This document shows, piece after piece, positions 1 through 6,673 of a DNA stretch of 7,750 nucleotides. Location: NCBI GenBank assembly GCA_019750655.1, contig JAIEOG010000017.1:1-7750 (forward strand), written 5' to 3'. The stretch comes from a bacterium (GTDB lineage: Bacteria > Bdellovibrionota > FAC87 > UBA2466). The notes under the pieces were generated by a model. The model made no database searches. It worked only from the letters and a program-made list of their open reading frames with translations, and had not been told where the DNA came from. A program made the position numbers and the translations under genes. The number at the start of each line of letters is the position of its first letter. Within the stretch, counting starts at the first letter, position 1.

Positions 1-564
1 CATTTCAACGCGCTGAGCACGCCCCACGGGGTAACCACCCCGCGACGCATTCCAGGTGAAATACGCCAGCAGGACGATCCCAATCAAGACGTGAAAGCCG
101 TGCAGACCCGTCGCGCCGAAGTACAAGCTGTAGAAAAGCTGTGCCTTATCGCCGTATTCAGATTCGAAGCGCCAGAGCGGCCCCGGGACCGTGCCGACGT
201 GGAATTTGTGGGCGTATTCGAAGTACTTAATCACCAAGAAGCCACAACCCGCGAGCGTCGTGATCCCTAGCATCGACACCAAGCGCTTTTGCAGGCCACG
301 CTGGGCCGCATTCACTGCGAGCGCCATTGTGAGAGAGCTAGTGAGCAAAATGCCCGTGTTCAGCGTTCCGAGCGGCACATCTAAGTGGTGGCTCATCGCG
401 TGGAACATCTCCGGGTACATGTGCCGGTACAAGATGTACGTCGCGAAAATCCCGCCGAAGAACATGATTTCCGTCAGCAAGAAGATCCACATGCCGAACG
501 AAACAGACTCACGCTGCTGGATCGGATCGTCGAAATGGTGGGCCAAGTATGGGTTCGCGCTCAT
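1..564 (-). CDS. coxC: Cytochrome c oxidase subunit III (3' partial)
   Basis: Subunit III of the oxidase, a membrane subunit that stabilises CoxA and proton uptake. The frame from ATG 564 runs open to position 1, giving 188 visible codons; the C-terminal end lies outside the window. The start follows AAGGA by seven bases and lies 18 nt after the coxA stop. The protein begins MSANPYLAHHFDD and enters directly into REASV-like RESVSFGMWIFLLTEIMFF (18-36), with Glu32 at the position of the conserved subunit III glutamate. Further helices are at about 66-86, 94-115 and 142-170, the last containing GLHGFHVLIG (153-162); the fifth is expected just past the edge. It therefore starts at the third helix of the seven-helix mitochondrial form, as in five-helix subunit III proteins of bo3 and caa3 oxidases. 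The 188 codons are close to a full five-helix subunit, so little is probably missing. Confidence 0.93.
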   Translation of the reverse strand, partial: MSANPYLAHHFDDPIQQRESVSFGMWIFLLTEIMFFGGIFATYILYRHMYPEMFHAMSHHLDVPLGTLNTGILLTSSLTMALAVNAAQRGLQKRLVSMLGITTLAGCGFLVIKYFEYAHKFHVGTVPGPLWRFESEYGDKAQLFYSLYFGATGLHGFHVLIGIVLLAYFTWNASRGGYPVGRAQRVEM

Positions 565-582
565 TCGCTATTCCTTGCTCTC

Positions 583-2193
583 TTAAGCCTTCTGTTCACG
601 CACGGGGTACGCATAAGCGTTTTCCGTGACGACTACGGGTGACGTAAAATTCTCAGTCGGAGGAGGAGATGGAACTTGCCACTCCAAGCCTTTGGCTCCC
701 CACGGATTTGCCGAAGCCTTCTCCCCTTTCACCAGGGAATAAAGCAGGTAGAAAACCGGGAGCACATAGCCGATCCCCAGGATTGTGGACCCCACCGTCG
801 ACATCACGTGGTAAATCTGGAATTCCGGCGGGTAAAAATGGTAGCGCCGCGGATTTCCGAGATAGCCCACGATGAACTGCGGGAAGAACGTGAAGTTGAA
901 ACCGCAGAACACGAGGACCGCAGAAATCTTCGCAAGGAATTCGTTGTACATCCGGCCCGTCATTTTCGGCCACCAGAAGTGCAAGCCGCCCAAGTACCCC
1001 ATCAACGCGCCACCGACCATGATGTAATGGAAGTGTGCGACAACGAAGTAGGTGTCGTGCAAGTGGACGTCGGTCGCGAGCGTCGACAGGAAGATCCCCG
1101 TCAAACCACCGATCAAGAACAAGCCAATGAAACCGATGGTGTAAAGCATCGGTGATTCGAGCGAGATCGAACCCTTGTACATCGTCGCTGTGTAGTTGAA
1201 CGTTTTGATCGCGGAAGGCACGGCGACCAAGAAGCTAATCAGCGAGAACACCACTCCCAGATACGGAGACTGGCTGCTGACGAACATGTGGTGGCCCCAG
1301 ACCAAGAAGCCCAAGACCGCAATCGCGATACTCGAGAAGGCGACAAACCGGTAGCCGAACATCCGTTTGCGAGAGAAAGCCGTCACGAGTTCTGCGATCA
1401 CGCCCATGGACGGCAAGATCATGATGTACACAGCTGGGTGCGAATAGAACCAGAACAAGTGCTGGAATAATACGGGATCGCCGCCCTTCGCAGCGTCAAA
1501 AATTCCAAAACCAAACAATCGCTCCAGAGCCGCTAAGAACAGAGTCACTGCGAGGACCGGCGTCGCAAGCACCATGATGAGCGACGTTGCATACTGCGCC
1601 CAAATGAACAGAGGCAGACGGAACCACGTCAACCCCGGCGCGCGCATCTTGTGGATGGTCACGATGAAGTTAAAGCCCGTAAAGATGGACGAGAACCCAG
1701 CGATAAAGATCCCCACCAGCGTTAAAGCGACGTGTGTTTTCGCAAAAGCCGTACTGTAGGGCGTATAGAACGTCCAACCCGTATCCACGCCGCCGTCGAC
1801 GATTGCAAACAAGATGAAAGCACCGCCAATCATGTAGAGGTACCAGCTCATCAAGTTGATCTTCGGGAACGCAAGATCGCGTGCGCCGATCATGATCGGG
1901 ACCAAGAAGTTGCCCAGTGTCGCAGGAATGGATGGCACCAAGAACAGGAACACCATCACCACGCCGTGCATAGTGAACAAGCGATTGTAGGTGTCCGACT
2001 GGAGCAAATCACCTTGCGGGGTCATGAGGTCCAGACGGAAAATGAATGCCGCCAGACCACCCAAGAAGAAGAAAAAGGAGATAGAGATTAAATAGAGAAT
2101 CGCAATGCGCTTATGATCTACGGTCAGTAGCCAGGACTTCACCGTATGCGACGCATTGAGATAGTTTTTTTCTTTAGCGACAGCCGAACTCAT
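583..2193 (-). CDS. coxA: Cytochrome c oxidase subunit I, haem-copper oxidase of the A2 (YS motif) type
   Basis: Catalytic subunit: reduces O2 at haem a3/CuB and pumps protons. The 536-residue protein has twelve predicted transmembrane helices and a soluble C-terminal tail with the usual SPPP segment. Haem a ligands are His76 (TMHG) and His389; the haem a3 ligand is His387 (VVAHFHY). CuB ligands are His252, His301 and His302 (WGHHMF), and Tyr256 is the expected cross-linked tyrosine. K-channel residues Ser327 and Lys330 (PSAIK) and D-channel residues Asn95, Asp106 and Asn113 are present. His379-Asp380 (LHDTYF) and Arg449-Arg450 (PRRY) match conserved haem-propionate and Mg-region residues. 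The HPEVY glutamate is Ala254, preceded by Tyr250-Ser251 (FYSHPAVY), the hallmark of A2-type oxidases such as the Rhodothermus marinus caa3. The ATG at 2193 follows AGGGAG by six bases and overlaps the coxB stop by 4 nt. Confidence 0.97.
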   Translation of the reverse strand: MSSAVAKEKNYLNASHTVKSWLLTVDHKRIAILYLISISFFFFLGGLAAFIFRLDLMTPQGDLLQSDTYNRLFTMHGVVMVFLFLVPSIPATLGNFLVPIMIGARDLAFPKINLMSWYLYMIGGAFILFAIVDGGVDTGWTFYTPYSTAFAKTHVALTLVGIFIAGFSSIFTGFNFIVTIHKMRAPGLTWFRLPLFIWAQYATSLIMVLATPVLAVTLFLAALERLFGFGIFDAAKGGDPVLFQHLFWFYSHPAVYIMILPSMGVIAELVTAFSRKRMFGYRFVAFSSIAIAVLGFLVWGHHMFVSSQSPYLGVVFSLISFLVAVPSAIKTFNYTATMYKGSISLESPMLYTIGFIGLFLIGGLTGIFLSTLATDVHLHDTYFVVAHFHYIMVGGALMGYLGGLHFWWPKMTGRMYNEFLAKISAVLVFCGFNFTFFPQFIVGYLGNPRRYHFYPPEFQIYHVMSTVGSTILGIGYVLPVFYLLYSLVKGEKASANPWGAKGLEWQVPSPPPTENFTSPVVVTENAYAYPVREQKA

Positions 2194-3209
2194 TTCTTAC
2201 TCCCTGAAGTCGACTTGATGTACTCGATGACATGCCGCACTTCTTCTTCGTTCACCACCCCTTGGTAGGGGGGCATCACGGGCTGGTAACCTTTAACTAC
2301 TTTGACGGTCGAGAGCAAAATGGACTGGCGGATGTAATCGTCGTCCACCTTCACTTTGCTGCCATCTGCTAACTCGACTTGCGTCCCGTAAATGCCTTCC
2401 AATTGCGGAGCGAGCGCCGGATTGCCTACTTGGTGGCAGGCACGGCAACCTTGGGATTCCAAGACAGCCTTCCCCTTCGCACCGGGTTCGCCTGCATTCA
2501 CCGCAGCGGCGACCGCAGCAGCTTCCCCAGCGCGCGCGTTCATCGGCGCAGCCTCACGAGGAGCTCCGCCTTCGATGATCGGGCTCGCTAGCCAAGCTTC
2601 GTAGTCCGCTTGCTCCATCACAAATACACGGCCGACCATGCGGGAGTGTTCCGTCCCGCAATATTCCGCGCAGAAGAGATGGTAGACCCCAGGCTTTGTG
2701 GGCTCAAACCAGGTCGAGGAATAGCGCATCGGCAAAACGTCCTGCTTAATGCGGAAGGCCGGGATGTAAAAGCTATGCAAAACGTCCTGCGAGATCATCG
2801 TCATCTTAATCGGACGGCCGACGGGCAAGTGCAGATCGTTGATTTCGCGGCGGCCATCTGGATGCTGGAATTTCCACATCCACTGCTTACCGACAGCGAA
2901 GATCTCCATTGTGCCGCCTGGCGGAGGCTCGTAAATACCAAGAAAAAGCTTTGCGCCCCAAGCGAAGAGAACGAGCCCGATCACCAAAGGGATCAAGGAC
3001 CAACCCACTTCCATGAGGTGGTGCTCATGGACGTCTTGGGCGATTTCGTTGCCTTCACGGCGGCGGTACTTGATCGCGAATATGACGATCAAACTGCAAA
3101 TTACGACCACAAAGAACAAGCTGATCGCGACCAGCGCGAAATACAGCATGTCGATATGAGGCGCTAGGCGCGATGCCTGCTCAGGAAATAAGCTAAACTT
3201 TCCGTACAC
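2190..3209 (-). CDS. coxB: Cytochrome c oxidase subunit II with fused cytochrome c domain (caa3 type)
   Basis: Subunit II accepts electrons on its fused cytochrome c and passes them through binuclear CuA to haem a in CoxA. I place the start at GTG 3209 (339 residues, beginning (M)YGKFSLFPEQAS). The upstream ATG at 3275 would add 22 residues unlike the family and overlap sco by 83 nt. Numbering from this start, transmembrane helices are at about 21-48 and 70-92, with Glu67 (in HHLMEVGW) at the place of the K-channel entrance glutamate. The QWMWKF segment (109-114) supplies the aromatic electron-transfer Trp. CuA ligands are His145, Cys180, Glu182, Cys184, His188 and Met191 (CAEYCGTEHSRM). An Ala-rich linker (about 210-245) leads to the cytochrome c domain, with haem site C255-R-A-C258-H259 and Met312 (GYQPVMPPYQG) as the axial ligand. 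Its stop overlaps the coxA start as ATGA. No key residue is missing. Confidence 0.95.
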   Translation of the reverse strand: MYGKFSLFPEQASRLAPHIDMLYFALVAISLFFVVVICSLIVIFAIKYRRREGNEIAQDVHEHHLMEVGWSLIPLVIGLVLFAWGAKLFLGIYEPPPGGTMEIFAVGKQWMWKFQHPDGRREINDLHLPVGRPIKMTMISQDVLHSFYIPAFRIKQDVLPMRYSSTWFEPTKPGVYHLFCAEYCGTEHSRMVGRVFVMEQADYEAWLASPIIEGGAPREAAPMNARAGEAAAVAAAVNAGEPGAKGKAVLESQGCRACHQVGNPALAPQLEGIYGTQVELADGSKVKVDDDYIRQSILLSTVKVVKGYQPVMPPYQGVVNEEEVRHVIEYIKSTSGSKK

Positions 3210-4020
3210 TGTCTTCTTCCTCGGTGCGTTTACGCGCTCTGCGCTCGCGGCGCAGCATCGTCCAAATATAGCCACCCAACGCTGTCATCGTCAGTCCACT
3301 CAACCCGCGCACTACACTCATGATGACAAAGCCGTAGCGCCCTTGGGTTGGGTCGTATTTGTAGCAAAACAAAAGCAAGTGATCGGCCAGCGTCCCGATT
3401 TTGTTTTCGGAGGCTTCCACCATCGCCAAGCGCACATCGTTGGGATTGTAGTGGATGCCAAACAGGTAACGGGAGACGCGCCCCTTCGGCGTCACCACCG
3501 TGATACCGCTCGGGTGCACATACTGGTTCGAAGCCGGATCGTAACGGTAGGAGAAGCCGATGGCATCTGCGACGCGCTTGATCTGCGTTTCATCGCCCGT
3601 CAGGAAGAAAGTGCCCTCTTCCAGGTCGGGACGATTGTAAGTCTTGAGGTAGGTGCGGCGCTTCTTCGCGGCAGCTTCCGGCGTTTCTTTGGGATCGATG
3701 CTCAAGAAAACGACTCGGTAAGCATCGGGGATATCAAACTTCACCCGAGCCAGCGCTTGGAAGGCTTCGCGGTAAACCACCGTGCACATATTCGGGCAAC
3801 GGGCATAAGCGAGCGCAAAAACGACGGGGCCTTTGCCAAAGACTTCCCCGAGCGCAATATCGCGGCCATCGTGGTCTTTGAAGCGCGCGTCCATGGGAAG
3901 CTGGGAATCGAGCTTCTGATCAAACGCGAGGCCTGCTGTGATGGCTTGCCCGACGTTAAAAGCCCCTTCATCCGCGAAAAGCGGTGCGGCGAAAACTAAA
4001 GCGAGTAAAAACAACCTCAC
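3193..4020 (-). CDS. sco: SCO1/SenC/PrrC-family copper chaperone for cytochrome oxidase assembly
   Basis: Thioredoxin-fold, periplasm-facing copper-binding and thiol-redox protein that helps assemble the CuA centre of oxidase subunit II. The 275-residue product has an N-terminal signal peptide (MRLFLLALVFAAPLFA, probable cleavage before Asp17). The SCO copper site is C75-P-N-M-C79 with His169 in YVHPSG, plus the family segment FLSIDPKETP (105-114). After the SCO domain come LLLFCYKYDP (215-224, with an extra Cys219) and a C-terminal transmembrane helix at about 231-256, followed by a basic tail (RRERRARKR). Anchoring is therefore C-terminal rather than by the usual N-terminal helix. The start taken is GTG at 4020, overlapping the upstream stop as GTGA and keeping Arg2 for the signal peptide. 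A TTG at 4014, five bases after AAAGGAG, is an alternative that would remove two residues. The 3' end overlaps coxB by 17 nt. Confidence 0.93.
   Translation of the reverse strand: MRLFLLALVFAAPLFADEGAFNVGQAITAGLAFDQKLDSQLPMDARFKDHDGRDIALGEVFGKGPVVFALAYARCPNMCTVVYREAFQALARVKFDIPDAYRVVFLSIDPKETPEAAAKKRRTYLKTYNRPDLEEGTFFLTGDETQIKRVADAIGFSYRYDPASNQYVHPSGITVVTPKGRVSRYLFGIHYNPNDVRLAMVEASENKIGTLADHLLLFCYKYDPTQGRYGFVIMSVVRGLSGLTMTALGGYIWTMLRRERRARKRTEEEDSVRKV
3218..3222 (-). promoter_or_regulatory. Ribosome binding site supporting the GTG start of coxB
   Basis: On the minus strand this reads GAGGA, eight bases before a GTG (3209-3207) in the coxB frame. It lies within the last codons of sco. It supports a start at 3209 instead of the upstream in-frame ATG at 3275. 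Confidence 0.6.
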
Positions 4021-4391
4021 TCCTTTGCCCCCCGGCTCGGAAACCCTTTTTCCAGAGCTTTATCAATCGCGACTTCAATGGGCATGTGAACGGTGCCCTG
4101 CGCTTGGTTGATCCAACCCCACGAATGCATCCACTCTTGTTGCTGTGCTCTGAAGGCCTTGAGCTCTTTGGACCCGTTCGATTGCAGTGCCGGCTGATTC
4201 ATCGGGCGAGTCAAGACCAGCTCTGCGTCAGGGTGCATGGTCGGAGTGCCGTAGACGAAATAGACGAATGCCATCGTCGCAAGGACACCCGCCAACAGGA
4301 TCGCCACCCAAACGGCGATGGTCTTAATCGGCAGCTGCCGCTCGGTGTAATCAAAGGGCTCGGAGGCATGGTTCGGCGTGTGGTGCGACAT
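4017..4391 (-). CDS. Small single-helix membrane protein of the ACIII-caa3 operon, function unknown
   Basis: The function is not known. The 124-residue product has a short charged, His-containing N-terminus (MSHHTPNHASEPFDY), one transmembrane helix at about 24-47, and a soluble C-terminal half. The orientation is not certain, but if the N-terminus is cytoplasmic the C-terminal half faces the periplasm. The distal part, with LQSN (69-72), a basic/acidic stretch (KELKAFRAQQQEW, 75-87), HSWGWINQAQGTVHMPIE (89-106) and VAIDKALEKGFP (107-118), resembles a motif I recall from small proteins beside SCO and oxidase genes (a pattern like 'L-x-S-Y-G-W-V-D-x-x-x-G-x-V-R-I-P-I'), from memory only. A GGAGG ribosome binding site precedes the ATG. 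It shares one base with the actF stop and four with the SCO start (GTGA), so it is embedded in the operon. It could be an ActG-like accessory subunit or an assembly factor for CuA or haem; neither is shown. Confidence 0.88.
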   Translation of the reverse strand: MSHHTPNHASEPFDYTERQLPIKTIAVWVAILLAGVLATMAFVYFVYGTPTMHPDAELVLTRPMNQPALQSNGSKELKAFRAQQQEWMHSWGWINQAQGTVHMPIEVAIDKALEKGFPSRGAKE

Positions 4392-5575
4392 CAGTGCTTC
4401 CCTCCCGGCTGATCTTGGGGCTCATGTGCGGTGTGCGCATGGCCTGCCGGCGCCGGAACGCCAGAGCTTCCACCCAAGAACGAGAAATACAAAGCCGCCC
4501 ATAGAGCCCCCAAAGTTACAGGAGCTACGAGATCCATCCAATGGAACGGGAAAGCCGCTCCTAGCCGGAGGCTCGGCGAAATAAACCAGACCTGTTCCAA
4601 GGCGCGCACTACCAACAGGAAGGCACCGACCTTGAAAACATACGGGGCTTTCTTTTTCATCTTGGCCGAAAGCAATAAGCAGAATGGCAGCACCCATTGC
4701 AAGATAGGCATAAAAAGACTCAGCCACCACCAACCGCCCAGGCTACGCTCGTAGTACCAGAAGGTTTCCTCCGGCAAGTTTCCCGACCAGATGATCAAGA
4801 ACTGCGAGAGGCTCATATAGCCCCAGAGCATGATCCCCATGAACATGAACTTGCTCAAATCGTGCAAGTTCTTCGACGTAAGCCAGGGGTTCGGCGTGGT
4901 GTTGTTAAAAAGAATGAGGCTCATGGTCGCCACCGAGAAGGCAGAGATCACGTAGCCGACAATGACAATGACGCCAAAAATACTGGAGAACCAGTGTGGT
5001 TCGATAGACATCGCCCAATCAATGGCGGCGAAGCTCGTGCTAAGTACAAACAATAAGAGCCCGCCCGCGCTCAAGCGCTGGACGCGGTGTTGTTGCGAGA
5101 GCGTACCCGCCGTGGGCGATGGCAAAAGCCAACGCAACAACCACAGACTCAAGATCGACCACAGAGCGAAATAAAAAGCGGCGCGGCCCAACCAGAATGG
5201 GACATTCAGGTAAGCTTCCTTACCCAGCAAAACGGGGTCGTGCGCTACCAACTCGTGGTTGGTCCAAGGGAAGATCGACGTTACCCCGAGCGCCACAGGG
5301 ATGAAGAGCAAAGCCATGGCGGGCAAAGTCTTGATTCCTGCTTCCAGGAAAGGCCGGATCGTCCAGCCCCAGTTCCCACCCGAAAGGTTGTGGATCATCG
5401 TCACACCCAGACAACCCAAGGGAATTGCGACTGCGAAGAGATACCCTTGCAGATACGATTGAAAGAACTGCGGACGATTGAGCAGGAACCCAAACACCAT
5501 CAACCCAGCGCCTACGGCCGCTGGGAGCAGCATCTTGCGTTTGTAAGAGGCCGCCGCCGAAAATGCCAAACTCAT
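4391..5575 (-). CDS. actF: ActF, second NrfD-related polytopic membrane subunit of Alternative Complex III
   Basis: Integral membrane subunit of ACIII, structurally related to ActC and held with it in a pseudo-symmetric membrane core; it has been proposed to take part in proton movement, but this is unsettled. The 394-residue protein shows about ten hydrophobic helices (roughly 15-32, 44-64, 84-104, 128-150, 170-188, 196-222, 244-264, 283-304, 313-330, 346-367). Family-like segments are IPLGCLGVTMIHNLSGG (51-67), GIKTLPAMALLFIPVAL (80-96), SIEPHWFSSIFG (190-201), KNLHDLSKFMF (235-245) and SLSQFLIIWSGNLPEE (255-270). The C-terminus is a His-rich soluble tail (GHAHTAHEP near 378-386). A GGAGG ribosome binding site lies seven bases before the ATG at 5575, which overlaps the actE stop as ATGA. 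The stop shares one base with the start of the next gene (TGATG). Confidence 0.94.
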   Translation of the reverse strand: MSLAFSAAASYKRKMLLPAAVGAGLMVFGFLLNRPQFFQSYLQGYLFAVAIPLGCLGVTMIHNLSGGNWGWTIRPFLEAGIKTLPAMALLFIPVALGVTSIFPWTNHELVAHDPVLLGKEAYLNVPFWLGRAAFYFALWSILSLWLLRWLLPSPTAGTLSQQHRVQRLSAGGLLLFVLSTSFAAIDWAMSIEPHWFSSIFGVIVIVGYVISAFSVATMSLILFNNTTPNPWLTSKNLHDLSKFMFMGIMLWGYMSLSQFLIIWSGNLPEETFWYYERSLGGWWWLSLFMPILQWVLPFCLLLSAKMKKKAPYVFKVGAFLLVVRALEQVWFISPSLRLGAAFPFHWMDLVAPVTLGALWAALYFSFLGGSSGVPAPAGHAHTAHEPQDQPGGKH

Positions 5576-6144
5576 TTGCTTGCCTCCAGCTTGGCGCGTT
5601 CATCTGCCGGAACATCGGCAAGGCGCCCATCTTGGCTAATCTGCAAAGCTTTAATATAGGCCGCAATGGCCCAACGATCCGCAGGAGGAATCTGCCCGGC
5701 GTAGCCCGACATCATCCCGATCCCGTTGGTAATCACATTGAAGAAGTGGCTCGGGCCGACAGCCTTCAAGCGCGCTTCATGCAAAGAAGGCGGGCGCTTG
5801 AAACCCCGTTGAACAACCATTCCCCAACCATCGCCCGATTGGCTATGGCACGGGGTGCAGAAGATGCCGAAACGCTCCATCCCACGCTCAATCTCTTTAC
5901 GCGTAATCGGGAATGGGTAGGTATTCACCGGTTGGCCATTCACCATGGCTTTGTTGAGGTGCTCATCGTGATCGCCCTGAGGCACGGTTCCTTCGATTAA
6001 AGGACGAGATTCCCGGTGGTCCGGGAAAAAATCGCTCTTGCCCAACGGCGTGTACTTGTCTTGCTTGTACATTGCTTGCCGGCGGGAACACCCCGCCCCA
6101 AACAAAACCAACGCGGCTAGCGCCAATTTAAGGCTGCACTTCAT
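5572..6144 (-). CDS. actE: ActE, monohaem cytochrome c lipoprotein of Alternative Complex III
   Basis: Periplasmic, membrane-anchored cytochrome c subunit of ACIII, likely at or near the exit of the electron path towards the oxidase. The 190-residue protein starts MKCSLKLAL and has a signal peptide ending in a lipobox-like LFGAGC, so Cys19 is the probable lipidated residue (the -3 position is Gly rather than the usual Leu). The segment after Cys19 (Met25, Gln28, Lys30-Tyr31, Pro33-Leu34, Asp38-Phe39) matches the usual ActE pattern. The single haem site is C96-T-P-C99-H100, and Met145 in the segment before QIPPADRWAIAAYIKALQ (151-168) is the likely sixth ligand. A GAGAGG ribosome binding site sits about five bases before the ATG at 6144. 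The gene overlaps actD by 17 nt and actF by 4 nt (ATGA). Confidence 0.95.
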   Translation of the reverse strand: MKCSLKLALAALVLFGAGCSRRQAMYKQDKYTPLGKSDFFPDHRESRPLIEGTVPQGDHDEHLNKAMVNGQPVNTYPFPITRKEIERGMERFGIFCTPCHSQSGDGWGMVVQRGFKRPPSLHEARLKAVGPSHFFNVITNGIGMMSGYAGQIPPADRWAIAAYIKALQISQDGRLADVPADERAKLEASK

Positions 6145-6665
6145 GAACGCCTCTCGGATGCAAACTCTGGAGAAAAGACTTCGTCCCTGCTAAGTCGAAT
6201 TTCGGGTCCGTCGACTCAATCCCAATGAAGAAACTATCTTTGGAAGCCCGTGCGAATTCCGGCACATTGAAGAGCGGGTGGTACGGCTGCGGAAGACGGT
6301 TTAAACCAATCATCCCAAAGACGGCCGTAAACACCGAAAGCAAGACGGTCAATTCGAACATAATCGGGAAGTACATCGGCCAGCTAAAAAGCGGCCGGCC
6401 CCCGACGTTAATCGGGTAGTCAATGACGGCCACGAAGAACTGCAGCCCGAATGCGCTCGCCAACCCCGTGATACCACCGAGCAGGATCAACCAAGCAATA
6501 CGAGAATGGTGCTGCCCTAAGCAATCCAGGGCTTCTTCCACAGGAAAAGGAGAATACGTATCCGTATTCTTATAGCCGGCATCACGGACTTTCTTCGCCG
6601 CTTCTAACAGCGTCTCGACCGTCGTGAACTCCGCAATGAGCCCGAAGATTTTCGGCTCTACCGCC

Positions 6666-6673
<8 letters not shown>
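6128..6673 (-). CDS. actD: ActD, two-helix membrane subunit of Alternative Complex III (DUF3341 family)
   Basis: Membrane subunit of ACIII with no cofactor of its own; in known ACIII structures it packs against ActC and may contribute to the cytoplasmic side. The 181-residue protein has the family plan: an N-terminal soluble ferredoxin-like region (FGLIAEFTTVETLLEAAKKV at 10-29, then DAGY and the SPFPVEE motif at 41-47), transmembrane helices at about 58-83 and 101-125, and a C-terminal segment with YHPLFN (131-136), FFIGIE (148-153) and DPKFD (156-160). Length is normal for the family. The start is the ATG at 6673 behind an AAAGGAG ribosome binding site. It overlaps actC by 8 nt and actE by 17 nt, so translation is probably coupled. 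No anomalies seen. Confidence 0.94.

Noticed and set aside
565..582. Possible terminator or promoter in the coxA-coxC gap
   Set aside because: The gap is 18 nt, shows no inverted repeat or T-tract on the minus strand, and mainly holds the coxC ribosome binding site.
1432..1446. Ala in place of Glu in the HPEVY motif read as an inactivating mutation of CoxA
   Set aside because: All haem and CuB ligands, both channel systems and the Tyr-Ser compensation are present, which is the known A2 subtype pattern.
2610..3167. 185-codon open frame on the plus strand, opposite coxB
   Set aside because: It lies wholly inside the CuA and membrane region of coxB; its product has no membrane or domain features and is explained by the codon bias of coxB.
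3343..3999. 218-codon open frame on the plus strand, opposite sco
   Set aside because: The minus-strand sco has a full SCO motif set. The plus-strand translation is rich in His, Arg and Asp without domain motifs, the usual appearance of an antisense frame over a moderately GC-rich gene.
5087..5659. 190-codon open frame on the plus strand, opposite actF and the end of actE
   Set aside because: It crosses the actE/actF junction, has a low-complexity Arg/Gln-rich product and no recognisable domain; the minus-strand genes are clear family members.
5220..5666. 148-codon minus-strand frame across the actE/actF junction
   Set aside because: It is in a different frame over two well-supported genes with a standard ATGA overlap; the product shows no motif. 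It is not a frameshifted piece, as both actE and actF are full length.
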